A stretch of DNA of 64,000 bases from NCBI GenBank assembly GCA_965221175.1, contig OZ244867.1, forward strand, positions 1,860,001 to 1,924,000, in the 5' to 3' direction. Below, one piece after another: positions 1 to 8,389 of the stretch (position 1 is the stretch's first letter; every line of letters begins with the position of its first letter). The notes beneath the pieces are model-generated. The model did no database searches, had not been told where the DNA came from, and saw only the letters and a program-made list of their open reading frames with translations. Both the position numbers and the translations under genes were made by a program. The DNA comes from JAJDZL01 sp965221175 (GTDB lineage Bacteria; Pseudomonadota; Gammaproteobacteria; Arenicellales; JAJDZL01).

Positions 1-100
1 GGGCTGGCTGAAATATGACCACGTAATTTCAAATCGACACCACCCTCAAAACCGTAATTAACAAGTTAAAACAATAAGATACGATTTCATTTTTCGAAGA

Positions 101-115
101 TGGGACAGCAGTGAT
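101..115. repeat. IS-end-like 15-bp motif
   Basis: The 15 bases TGGGACAGCAGTGAT here are an exact reverse complement of the left terminal repeat, plus two flanking bases, of the IS4-like remnant at 48261-48767. No transposase remains are recognisable in the 100 bases before it, so this may be the residual right end of another copy. The rest of 1-175 holds an 18-residue open tail ending at 61 that could be the end of an upstream gene, but is too short to name. Confidence 0.35.
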
Positions 116-175
116 TTTTCTTGAATTATTGTGCTAACACGAATCAAATTGACCAACAAAACGGAAGCTACTCGC

Positions 176-886
176 ATGGCAAAGACTTTCACAATCTTAG
201 CAGCTCTTTTCTTTATGGCTGTTCAAGCTCCAAATGCGATCGGACAACAGTTCGGAATAAAGGAATATGAGGTGCATTACATTCTTAAATTAGCTGCCGT
301 CAAAGTCGGAAAATCTTACGCAAAGCTGTCCAAGACCGACGACAATGAATATGAAGTGGTACAAAAACTGGACCCAGGCATATTATTGAAAGCAATTGGC
401 GAACGGAAATCTACGCAGACTTCAAGTATTCGCTTTGATGGCGAAAAAATCATACCGCTAAACTATCACATAAAAATTAAAAAAAGGGAGAGTCTAGGTG
501 CCAAGATCGACTGGCAAAATAAGAGAATAGTTTTTCTAAATGGTGAAAATGTACCGATGCCATCCAATGACATTCACGATTGGGGGTCTTGGTTTCCAAC
601 GTTCATGCTGAATAACCCAGAAGACTTGCCTGGGAAACGAATTACCGTCGTACAAGACGCGGAAGTTGTGAATTATGAATATGGACCGATGGAACGGGAA
701 ACCATCACTGTAAATTCGGAACTTTTCGAGACCTTTCGAACTAGAATGCAGGATGTCAGTCGCAGTGATCGAGCGTTTACTGTGTGGATTTCACCCGACC
801 ACAATAACCTGCCGGTAAAGTTGAAGCGTCACCAGAAAGGAATAACCGTCAGTATCGTGCTTGATTCAGTCATCTGGAATGATTGA
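176..886 (+). CDS. DUF3108 periplasmic protein
   Basis: A 236-residue secreted protein of the DUF3108 family, function unknown. From the ATG at 176 the product starts with a short basic stretch and a hydrophobic segment (roughly residues 5-24) ending near an AxxIGQQ cleavage-like site, so it should be exported. The body is beta-rich with the WGSWFPTFML stretch and the alternating charged/aromatic strands typical of DUF3108. An in-frame GTG at 131 would add 15 residues in front of the signal peptide. The ATG is preferred because GGAAG lies about 8 bases upstream. In gammaproteobacteria this family often follows purN; no such gene is visible here because the window begins just before. An IS256 element sits immediately after the stop codon without damaging the frame. 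Confidence 0.75.
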   Translation: MAKTFTILAALFFMAVQAPNAIGQQFGIKEYEVHYILKLAAVKVGKSYAKLSKTDDNEYEVVQKLDPGILLKAIGERKSTQTSSIRFDGEKIIPLNYHIKIKKRESLGAKIDWQNKRIVFLNGENVPMPSNDIHDWGSWFPTFMLNNPEDLPGKRITVVQDAEVVNYEYGPMERETITVNSELFETFRTRMQDVSRSDRAFTVWISPDHNNLPVKLKRHQKGITVSIVLDSVIWND

Positions 887-888
887 AT

Positions 889-2280
889 GAGCTATGCCCG
901 AAAGTAGTGCGTGGGAGGTTTGAAAAAAAAGTGGCGTATCTGGTTTAACATGTAAATGAACACATTTATTACAAGAAACCAGAAAGGTACGCCACGATGA
1001 ATAAGGATAACGTAATTTCATTTGAAAATCGAGAACTTTTTGAAGACCCACTCACAGATTTGATTCGAACCGGAGCCCGTCAGTTGATCGCACTGGGGGT
1101 TGAGGCTGAATTAGACGAGCTTATGGCGAAGTATGATGGCCAGTATACCGAAAACGGTCATCGGGCGGTCGTTCGAAGCGGTTACCATCGGCAACGCCAG
1201 ATTCAGACGGGCATTGGTTCGGTGACGGTGAAGATTCCCAAGGTGCGTTCGACCACTGGAGAGCCGGTGACGTTTCGCTCCTGCCTGATTCCGCCCTATG
1301 TGCGAAAGACACGCACGCTGGAGGCATTTGTGCCATGGCTGTATCTGAAAGGGATCAGCAGCGGTGAGATGGGCAATGTGCTTGGCGTGTTGCTGGGGCA
1401 GGAAGCCAAAGGATTTTCGACTGCGGTGGTGTCGCGACTGAAAGCCGAGTGGGAAGAAGAGCGCGAACAGTGGATGGCGCGGGATTTGAGCAGGGAGCGA
1501 TGGGTATACCTGTGGGTGGATGGGATATATAGCGGATTGCGCAGCGAGGATGTCAAGTTGTGTTCACTGGTGGTGATCGGCGTGAATGATCAAGGCGAGA
1601 AGAAGTTATTGACGATTGAAGACGGGGTTCGCGAGTCTACGCAGAGCTGGCGCGAGGTATTGCTGGATCTGAAAGCACGTGGGATGAATGTGCCGAAGCT
1701 AGCGGTTGGCGACGGTGCGCTGGGGTTTTGGTCGGCTCTGGATGAGATTTATCCGGACACCCGTCACCAGCGCTGTTGGGTGCACAAGAGTGCGAATGTG
1801 CTGAATGCGCTTCCGAAGTCGGTACAGGCGAAAGCCAAAGAGGCCTTGCATGAGATCTGGATGGCTGAGACTCGAGCCGATGCACAGCGTGCATTCGATC
1901 AATTCATCCACACTTACCAGGACAAGTATCCGAAAGCGACTCAGTGTCTAGAGAAGGACCGCGAAGAGCTGCTGGCGTTTTACGATTTTCCGGCAGTGCA
2001 CTGGCTAAGCTTGCGCACCACCAACCCGATTGAATCGACATTTGCGACGATCCGTCATCGCACGCGTCGCTCGAAAGGGTGTTTAAGCCGAAAGGGGATG
2101 CTGTGCATGATGTTCAAGCTGGGTATTTGTGCGCAACACAACTGGCGCAGGTTGCGAGGATTCCGGCAACTTGGGAAAGTGATAGAAGGTATACAATTCA
2201 AAGACGGGATTGAGACAAAGCAGTTTGACAACCAGGTAGCCGCGTGATTTCACCCCACGCACTACTTTCGGGCATAGCTC
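889..2280 (+). mobile_element. Intact IS256-family insertion sequence
   Basis: A 1392-bp element with near-perfect terminal inverted repeats of about 27 bp: the left end starts GAGCTATGCCCGAAAGTAGT and the right end at 2254-2280 is its reverse complement. It is flanked by a 9-bp direct repeat TGATTGAAT at 880-888 and 2281-2289, which is the target-site duplication. It carries one transposase gene filling most of its length. Perfect ends, matching duplication and an open transposase indicate recent insertion. The element landed two bases past the stop codon of the DUF3108 gene. Confidence 0.93.
997..2247 (+). CDS. IS256-family (Mutator-type) transposase
   Basis: A 416-residue DDE transposase of the IS256/Mutator family (PF00872), which cuts and joins the element ends. 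Catalytic acidic residues are visible in context: WVDGIYSG (about residue 175), VGDGALGFWSAL (about 239) and the Glu of NPIESTFATIRHRTRRSKG (about 343). The motif CWVHKSANVLNALPKS is also typical. Length matches the usual 400-420 residues with no stop or frameshift, so it is probably functional. It starts 108 bp inside the left inverted repeat and ends about 33 bp before the right end. Confidence 0.95.
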   Translation: MNKDNVISFENRELFEDPLTDLIRTGARQLIALGVEAELDELMAKYDGQYTENGHRAVVRSGYHRQRQIQTGIGSVTVKIPKVRSTTGEPVTFRSCLIPPYVRKTRTLEAFVPWLYLKGISSGEMGNVLGVLLGQEAKGFSTAVVSRLKAEWEEEREQWMARDLSRERWVYLWVDGIYSGLRSEDVKLCSLVVIGVNDQGEKKLLTIEDGVRESTQSWREVLLDLKARGMNVPKLAVGDGALGFWSALDEIYPDTRHQRCWVHKSANVLNALPKSVQAKAKEALHEIWMAETRADAQRAFDQFIHTYQDKYPKATQCLEKDREELLAFYDFPAVHWLSLRTTNPIESTFATIRHRTRRSKGCLSRKGMLCMMFKLGICAQHNWRRLRGFRQLGKVIEGIQFKDGIETKQFDNQVAA

Positions 2281-2395
2281 TGATTGAATCGGAATCTGGC
2301 TATAACTTGATTGCGTACTTCCTGAATATGGCGTTATGCATCTGTATGCATAGTCCTGAAATGAACTAAACAGTATTTGACTGCTTATTGTTAGT

Positions 2396-3097
2396 TTACT
2401 GCGCCTTGAAAAACGTCAATACTTCGTGTTTCCGGACAACGTGGCAGTAGATCATATTGATTATTTCAAGTTCATGTCGGTGCAGTTCGTCGGTGGCTGC
2501 TGCACAGCAGTCATCAATGACTACAACTCCGAAGCTTTCATCGGCAAGACTCCTTACCGTTGACGAGACGCACTGGTCAGTAAAAATGCCAGTTGCTATT
2601 ACGTCGGTAATACCCATATTTCGAAGAATCAGCCGCAGGTTCGTACCGGTTAGAGCACTGTCTGTAGTTTTCAAAACGACAATATCATTTTCCTTGGGCA
2701 AAAGCTCGGGGACAATCTGGCTCTCTTCGCTATCTTTCGGCAACAATAGATAGTTGAATCCTGGTTTCTTTTGGCTCAATGATCGATCTCGTCCATCGGG
2801 TTTAAGACAAGCAATCCGCGCGAAAATAATTTCTACACCCCTTTCCCTGCATTCGGTAATTAACTCGGCGACATTCGGGATAACAATGTTGTTCATACGA
2901 TCGTAAAACAGTTTCCAGCGAGCTGTTTCTTCACTCGTATCTTTGTCTGCTATGTACGTATTCTGTACGTCAATTACCAGAAGCGCTGTTGTTGTTGGAT
3001 CCAACACGATATCGTCCGGCTCTTCAGCAGTAGCATAGTAAAAGGAACGATAATCGGTTTTCCAGTTTAGAGAACGATTTGAGCTGTCAGAATTCAA
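2396..3097 (-). CDS. Isochorismatase-family cysteine hydrolase
   Basis: A 233-residue cytoplasmic hydrolase of the isochorismatase-like superfamily, which cleaves amide or C-O bonds of small substrates by a Cys nucleophile. The triad is visible: Asp in ALLVIDVQNTY (about residue 43), Lys in VVLKTTDSALTGT (about 137) and Cys in FTDQCVSSTVRSLAD (about 172). The 30-residue N-terminal tail before the core resembles family members acting on ureido or carbamoyl compounds, but substrate cannot be read from sequence. It stands alone, transcribed toward the IS256 element. A role in nitrogen-waste breakdown would fit the purine cluster further on, but that link is inference. Confidence 0.85.
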   Translation of the reverse strand: MNSDSSNRSLNWKTDYRSFYYATAEEPDDIVLDPTTTALLVIDVQNTYIADKDTSEETARWKLFYDRMNNIVIPNVAELITECRERGVEIIFARIACLKPDGRDRSLSQKKPGFNYLLLPKDSEESQIVPELLPKENDIVVLKTTDSALTGTNLRLILRNMGITDVIATGIFTDQCVSSTVRSLADESFGVVVIDDCCAAATDELHRHELEIINMIYCHVVRKHEVLTFFKAQ

Positions 3098-3198
3098 CGT
3101 TTAGATTGTCAAAAGTTATTGGCGATTTACGTAGCAAAGAAATTACAGGAAATTCGGAAATTGTAAAAAGTCTTACCGTGATTAAACTGAATAGCCCA

Positions 3199-3355
3199 TG
3201 CAATTTCGAGTCTTTATGTTCTTAGAAGATAACATACCAGCAACAACCTGTTTATATGTTCATCAACAGAGAATACAACTGCAACTGTGTGTCTATATGT
3301 TCAATTACGAATAATATAATTTTGTTCTAATACTGAAAGCGCGCGGTTTCAGCAC
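3199..3355. repeat. Long dispersed repeat, copy A
   Basis: AT-rich non-coding block containing three spaced copies of a t(a)TATGTTC core (about 3213, 3252 and 3293) and a following ATAATATAAT stretch. A shortened relative lies at 4938-5046. The gap 3098-3518 holds nothing else I can identify. Confidence 0.6.
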
Positions 3356-3518
3356 ATCCAAAGTTGCACTCGGCACACTACTTTTGACCATAACTCTCAT
3401 TTACCGGAACCCTCCCTTTCAATTTGCTCACTTGCTCGGGTAGTCCTTTACTATATTGGAAAGTAGCAAATCCTCCGACAGATGTTGGATGTTATTTCAT
3501 CGAACGTTTTGTGGAATT

Positions 3519-3830
3519 TTAATTCTGTTGCTTGCTATACCATTCAACACCATAGTTTTCAATGTGTTTGCGGAGTTTCTCGTCTTTTAGAGAACTTTCC
3601 AATAGTAAATCCACCCGCTGAGGAATTGTAGATTCATCAATTTCATCAGCAAGTTTCGCCTTATCAGAAAAGGTTAGTTCTTTTCCGATCAGTACTAAAT
3701 CTATGTCAGATTCAGGAGAATTTGTCTGCATTGCTCTCGAACCGAAGAGCACTACGCGCTCAACCCTTTCATTGGCTGAAAGAATTTTAAGTAGCGTCGA
3801 TCGATATCTTGGTGCTAAGCTATTGTTCAT
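3519..3830 (-). CDS. MNT-type minimal nucleotidyltransferase antitoxin
   Basis: A 103-residue minimal nucleotidyltransferase of the MNT/HI0073 type, the partner of HEPN proteins in HEPN-MNT toxin-antitoxin modules. In characterised modules the MNT protein adds nucleotides to the HEPN RNase and neutralises it. The signature is complete: VVLFGSRAMQ at residues 26-35, then SDIDLVLIG with the two metal-binding Asp, and a third acidic residue in RVDLLL (about 73). Its ATG at 3828-3830 overlaps, as ATGA, the TGA that would end the HEPN reading frame if the internal stop at 3902-3904 were read through. This tight coupling shows the two were one operon. Confidence 0.85.
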   Translation of the reverse strand: MNNSLAPRYRSTLLKILSANERVERVVLFGSRAMQTNSPESDIDLVLIGKELTFSDKAKLADEIDESTIPQRVDLLLESSLKDEKLRKHIENYGVEWYSKQQN

Positions 3831-3901
3831 TCTGAGCGGACTTGTTTTAATGTTTGATATAAACTGATTAGGGCAGGATGAAATACGTTCTTAATCAACT
3901 C

Positions 3902-4240
3902 TTACGCTTCTAACGCCATTTCTTCGTCGTACACGTGGCTCAGTTCTTTGCGTTTTCTAAGCGCTATCAAAAACGTTTCACAGTCATCCTCACTGAGGTA
4001 AGAAGACTCAAAACTTTGACGAAACACTTCGCGGGGAGTCCTCAAAGAATACCCTTCAATGTAGAGTAAATCCTTAAGAACTTTCCAACTTAGTTCAAAT
4101 GTTAATTCGAAAATTTTGATTAAACCTGCCCTTTCGATATTGCTATACTCCTCTAGGTCACATACATCTTTTAACTCCGCAAGTGACTTTTCAAATTTTT
4201 CAAATCGCTGGATCCAGCGCGCTTCATCACTATTGCTCAT
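3902..4240 (-). CDS. HEPN-domain toxin (HI0074-like), cut short by a stop codon
   Basis: A 112-residue HI0074-like HEPN protein, the putative RNase partner of the MNT gene downstream. The helical core FELTFELSWKVLKDLL (about residues 46-61) and the Rx4H-type motif in RKELSHVYDEE (about 95) are present. The usual Asn after the Arg is Lys here. Translation stops at a TAA (3902-3904) just after the motif. The same frame continues for 24 sense codons to a TGA at 3827-3829, giving ELIKNVFHPALISLYQTL, which matches the expected last helix of the family. The protein is therefore probably truncated by a point nonsense mutation. Loss of the last helix could lower stability or activity. Confidence 0.8.
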   Translation of the reverse strand: MSNSDEARWIQRFEKFEKSLAELKDVCDLEEYSNIERAGLIKIFELTFELSWKVLKDLLYIEGYSLRTPREVFRQSFESSYLSEDDCETFLIALRKRKELSHVYDEEMALEA

Positions 4241-4937
4241 TTCTTGTTTCCCAAAATTTCTAAGTGAGTCCTCCGGAAAGCACTACATTGGGGTTATGGA
4301 TTTTCGTATTTCCAATGTAAATTACGGGGTCATCCTTAATCAGTGTGAAAATATTGTATTCTTTTCGTCGGCGAAAGTCAGATTCGAGCAATCCAACGGA
4401 TGAAACGGAGTTGAATAATTGGAGAAATCGAATTACATGCATGAAAGGAATTTTAGCCGACACCAGCAATCAAGAGATTTTATGTCATGTCAAATGGAAA
4501 TAATTACGCCAAGAGCAAAAATTCTGAGCGCACAGAGACCCGTGCCGATACGCTTGAGGAGGTATTGTCTCGTCTTGGCACGCGCGAAGCTTTGAAAGTC
4601 ATTCATGTTTGGCGGGACCAAAACGGGGTATTCGTACCGCCCAGAAGTATAAGCACAAAGGATTAGGGAATAACGGCAGCAACCAATCAGAAGACATTTA
4701 TGCTTTCGATACAGTCCGTCGGAAGTACCACTTTAAGCTTCATGAACACACCATGCGTAGCGTCATCCTCTATGCAACAAGATGATTGCAGAAAGATTCC
4801 CCGCCTTCGATTGCCTCGACTTTAAATGAAAACATCCGAACGCTCATGGAAGTGAGTTACGGTTAGAATTGCACCGACCCAACGATTCTGCGAGTTTGAG
4901 AACCGATGCTGAGTTAATACGGTCCCGACCTGTCCGT
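4241..4937. other. Gene-poor gap with fragmentary frames
   Basis: No convincing gene. One short frame (4487-4666, 59 residues, TLEEVLSRLGTREALKVIHV...) looks protein-like in composition. A second frame, shifted by one, takes over at about 4615 and runs to 4785 (...FDTVRRKYHFKLHEHTMRSV). Together they could be a frameshifted remnant of one small gene. I do not recognise the family. Confidence 0.3.
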
Positions 4938-5046
4938 GCAATTACAAGTCTTTATGTTCTTAACCGAATATACAACTCCAACTATGTGTCTATATGTTCA
5001 ATAACAGATAATATAATCTTGTCCTAACCTATTTTCGATTTCAGCA
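4938..5046. repeat. Long dispersed repeat, copy B
   Basis: Shortened relative of 3199-3355, lacking about 44 internal bases. It shares the tctttatgttctta, gtgtctatatgttcaat and ataatataat blocks and the closing tttcagcac. It ends about 40 bases before the Fic start codon, so it may contain that gene's promoter. Confidence 0.6.
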
Positions 5047-5087
5047 CAATTACGCTATTTTCAATTACTGAAAGGGAGATTCGAGAA

Positions 5088-6248
5088 TTGATTTCGGACT
5101 ACAGTACTGACCAAAACTTTCGTGCTGGAAAATATATTCAACACGCGGATGGTTATCGTACTTTCTTACCGAAATTACTGCCTCCGATTCTTGACTATGA
5201 TGATGAACTCCAATTTCTTCTATCAAGTGCAAATGTTTCACTTGGCAAGCTTGATGGAGCCATACAAATTTTGCCAAATCCAGATATTTTCGTGCACATG
5301 TTTGTCTGTAAAGAAGCGGTACTGTCGAGTCAGATTGAAGGCACACAAAGCACACTTGTCGATCTTCTCCAGAAAGAAGCAAAAATATATGCGTCCGGCC
5401 AACCTGACGACATTGATGAGGTATTAAATTATGTGACGGCGCTCAATAGAGGCATCCAATTGCTGCAGAATGACCGAATCTCAATATCGCTCCTACTACA
5501 AGTTCATAAATTGTTGCTTCAAAATTTACGGGGAGCACAGCTACATCCTGGTGAGCTGCGCACTGATCTTGTCTGGATTGGGCCAAAAAACTCAGATCTA
5601 AACGATGCAATATTTATACCCCCTTCACCTGAAATGATCGAAACTTGTTTAAATGATCTCTTGGATTTTACGCGAGCCGAAGATTCAATACCGCCACTGA
5701 TAAAAGCCGGACTTGTCCATGCTCAGTTCGAAACAATCCATCCGTTCTATGATGGGAATGGGCGTATTGGTAGACTTCTCATCACTTTTATGCTGCATGA
5801 GAAGAAAATTCTACAGAAACCAGTTTTATATCTGTCACTCTTTTTGAAAGCAAATCGTACCAAATACTATGAAGCTTTGCAGGTGGTAAGAGATCATGGC
5901 GATTGGGAAAGTTGGATAAAATTCTTTCTCACTGGGGTATTACACAGTTCTAAACATTCCGCACATAGCGCACAAAGGATTATCGCACTAAGAGAAGAGG
6001 TGCGCGAAACCCTGCTAAGTCAGCTTGGCGGTACTGCTGCCAATGCGCTGCGGCTACATGAAAGCCTTTTTCAGTTGCCGTATACGGACGTCACTCGAAC
6101 CGCAAATTTACTTAATATTCGGTTTGCTGCTGCAAACCGATTGATTGACAGCATGGTAAAACACAATGTGTTGGTTGAAATTACTGGAAATTCCAGAAAT
6201 CGGCTTTTCGCTTATAGGCGATATATTGAAATCGTATCGGAAAATTAA
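5088..6248 (+). CDS. Fic-family protein (putative AMPylator)
   Basis: A 386-residue Fic protein, an enzyme class that usually transfers AMP from ATP to target-protein hydroxyls. The catalytic loop HPFYDGNGRIGRLL (about residues 220-233) matches HxFx[DE]GNGRxxR with the catalytic His intact. An N-terminal inhibitory motif SSQIEGTQS (about residues 79-87, [ST]xxxE[GN] type) marks it as a class II enzyme with self-inhibition. A winged-helix-like C-terminal part (about 320-386) could bind DNA. The start is a TTG at 5088 with AAAGGGAG 10-17 bases upstream. It follows the HEPN-MNT locus and repeat copy B, an arrangement that looks like a stress or defence patch, which is inference. Confidence 0.88.
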   Translation: MISDYSTDQNFRAGKYIQHADGYRTFLPKLLPPILDYDDELQFLLSSANVSLGKLDGAIQILPNPDIFVHMFVCKEAVLSSQIEGTQSTLVDLLQKEAKIYASGQPDDIDEVLNYVTALNRGIQLLQNDRISISLLLQVHKLLLQNLRGAQLHPGELRTDLVWIGPKNSDLNDAIFIPPSPEMIETCLNDLLDFTRAEDSIPPLIKAGLVHAQFETIHPFYDGNGRIGRLLITFMLHEKKILQKPVLYLSLFLKANRTKYYEALQVVRDHGDWESWIKFFLTGVLHSSKHSAHSAQRIIALREEVRETLLSQLGGTAANALRLHESLFQLPYTDVTRTANLLNIRFAAANRLIDSMVKHNVLVEITGNSRNRLFAYRRYIEIVSEN

Positions 6249-6346
6249 GGTTCTGATACGCTAGTCAGCCGGAAAGGCAAACTCATTCGCCATACTAACG
6301 GTCAATCCAAAACAAAAACTTTGATCTTTTAAGCACCGGAAAACAC

Positions 6347-8389
6347 ATGGACAACAGTAAAGACCCGTTGCTACAGCCTTTTCAGTTGAAGCATCTTGAG
6401 CTGCGCAACAGAATCATCAGCACCAGCCACGAGCCAGCATATTCTGAGGACGCACTTCCAAAGCTTCGTTATCAACTGTATCACGAAGAGAAAGCCAAAG
6501 GCGGCATCGCCATGACCATGTTCGGCGGCTCTACGCTGGTCGACCGTGATTCTCCACCTGCTTTCGGCAATCTTTATGCCGGATCCGACGAAATTGTTCC
6601 GTACTTCAAACAACTGTCGCACAGAGTACATAGCCAAGGTGCCGCATTGATGTGTCAGATTACCCATCTTGGGCGCCGAACTTCCCCTTATGTTGAAGAT
6701 TGGCTGCCGACTGTCGCGGCATCATGCGTACGCGAGCCAGCGCATCGATCGTTCCCAAAAGAATTGGAGCATGAAGATATGCAGCGGATCGCAAAAGCTT
6801 ACGGTTCAGCAGCAAGAAGATGTCTTGAAGGTGACATAGATGGAATTGAAATCGAAGGGTATGGGCACCTGCTTGATGGTTTCTGGTCACCGCTCACCAA
6901 TCGACGTAGTGACGAGTATGGCGGCAGCCTCGAAAATCGACTTCGATTTACTCTGGAGGTGATTGATCAAATCCGAAATCAGGTGGGTAGCGACTACATC
7001 GTGGGTATTCGCATGGTGATTGATGAAGATCTGCATGGAGGAATTGAATTTGAGGAAGGCATGAAAATAGCCGAAATTCTCACCGATACCGGCCACCTTG
7101 ACTTCATTAACGTCATCAAAGGACATGTGGATACCGATGAGGGATTGTCCCATGTGATTCCGAATATGGGTTCTCCGTCCGGCCCTCACCTGGAATTCAC
7201 TTCGGCAGTCCGTTCAAATTTGAAACTGCCGGTATTTCACGCTGCACGAATTGCGGATGTAGCTACTGCAAGACACGCAATCGCGAGCGGGTGCGTAGAC
7301 ATGGTCGGCATGACTCGCGCACACATGGCGGATCCTCATATCGTGCAAAAAATCGAGCGCGGTATGGAAGATCAGATACGGCCCTGTGTTGGTGCTGGTT
7401 ACTGTATAGACCGAATCTACCTGGGGCTTGAAGCCTTGTGCATTCACAATCCATCAACCGGACGTGAAGAAACGACTCCGCACCTCATCACACCAGCTGC
7501 TGACAAGAAAAGAGTGGTCGTAATTGGTGCCGGCCCTGCCGGATTGGAAGCGGCTAGAGTATGCGCTGAAAGAGGTCACGATGTGGTACTGTTTGAAGCA
7601 GCAGACCAGCCCGGCGGACAATTGAACATTGCTGCCCGTGTGGAAAGAAGGCGGGAAATCATGGGAATCATTGACTGGCGATATGCGCAACTTCAGCGAC
7701 TGGCCGTCGAAATGAGATTCAGCTGTTTTGCTGACCATAACGATGTCGTCAGTGAAAATCCAGATGTCGTGATCGTCGCTACAGGTGGAACTCCGAATTG
7801 CTCGTTCATGAAATTCGGAAGTGAATTTGCGACTACTACTTGGGATATTCTGACTGGAATGGCAGTGCCTCACGCCAGCGTACTGGTGTACGACGATAAC
7901 GGACAACATCAAGCGATTTCATGTGCCGAATTCATCACGCTCAAAGGTTCTGCAGTAAAAATTGTCACACCTGACCGAAACGTAGCTCAGGAAGTCGGCG
8001 GCACAAACTATCCGATTTACCTGAAACAGTTTTATGAACGAAATGTCGAGATGATCGTCAATCAGCGTCTGCTCGGCATCAAGCAGGAAAATGGAATGCT
8101 GACAGCCACTTTCTACAATGAGTATGACCATTCGACGAGCGTAACGGAAGCCTCACAGATCGTCGTCGAACATGGTACGCTGCCGAATGACGAAATCTAC
8201 TTTGATCTCAAAGGCGAATCAGCAAATCGCGGGGTTGTCGATATTGATGCTCTGGTGGCAGGAACACCTCAATCCACAGTGCTGAATCCTGCTGGCTCGT
8301 ACCAGCTCTTCAGAGTTGGAGATGCCGTATCCAGTCGAAACATTCATGCGGCAATTTACGATTCGCTCAGACTTTGCCAGCACCTTTGA
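6347..8389 (+). CDS. TMADH-like NADH:flavin oxidoreductase / amine demethylase
   Basis: A 680-residue protein with an N-terminal Old Yellow Enzyme-type FMN barrel (about residues 1-360) and a C-terminal FAD/NAD-binding Rossmann part starting at VVVIGAGPAGLEAARVCAERG (about 387). This is the layout of trimethylamine dehydrogenase, N-methylproline demethylases and 2,4-dienoyl-CoA reductases. The iron-sulfur region between the parts reads CVGAGYC...C, giving three clear cysteines; the second Cys of the usual CxxCxxxC pattern is Ala. It is followed without a gap by a DAO-type oxidase (TGAATG junction), so the two likely act in one operon on an N-methylated amino compound. The precise substrate is unknown. 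Confidence 0.85.
   Translation: MDNSKDPLLQPFQLKHLELRNRIISTSHEPAYSEDALPKLRYQLYHEEKAKGGIAMTMFGGSTLVDRDSPPAFGNLYAGSDEIVPYFKQLSHRVHSQGAALMCQITHLGRRTSPYVEDWLPTVAASCVREPAHRSFPKELEHEDMQRIAKAYGSAARRCLEGDIDGIEIEGYGHLLDGFWSPLTNRRSDEYGGSLENRLRFTLEVIDQIRNQVGSDYIVGIRMVIDEDLHGGIEFEEGMKIAEILTDTGHLDFINVIKGHVDTDEGLSHVIPNMGSPSGPHLEFTSAVRSNLKLPVFHAARIADVATARHAIASGCVDMVGMTRAHMADPHIVQKIERGMEDQIRPCVGAGYCIDRIYLGLEALCIHNPSTGREETTPHLITPAADKKRVVVIGAGPAGLEAARVCAERGHDVVLFEAADQPGGQLNIAARVERRREIMGIIDWRYAQLQRLAVEMRFSCFADHNDVVSENPDVVIVATGGTPNCSFMKFGSEFATTTWDILTGMAVPHASVLVYDDNGQHQAISCAEFITLKGSAVKIVTPDRNVAQEVGGTNYPIYLKQFYERNVEMIVNQRLLGIKQENGMLTATFYNEYDHSTSVTEASQIVVEHGTLPNDEIYFDLKGESANRGVVDIDALVAGTPQSTVLNPAGSYQLFRVGDAVSSRNIHAAIYDSLRLCQHL

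Noticed and set aside
2..61. 3' end of purN upstream of DUF3108
   Set aside because: Only 19 residues are visible, too few to identify, although the synteny would be reasonable.
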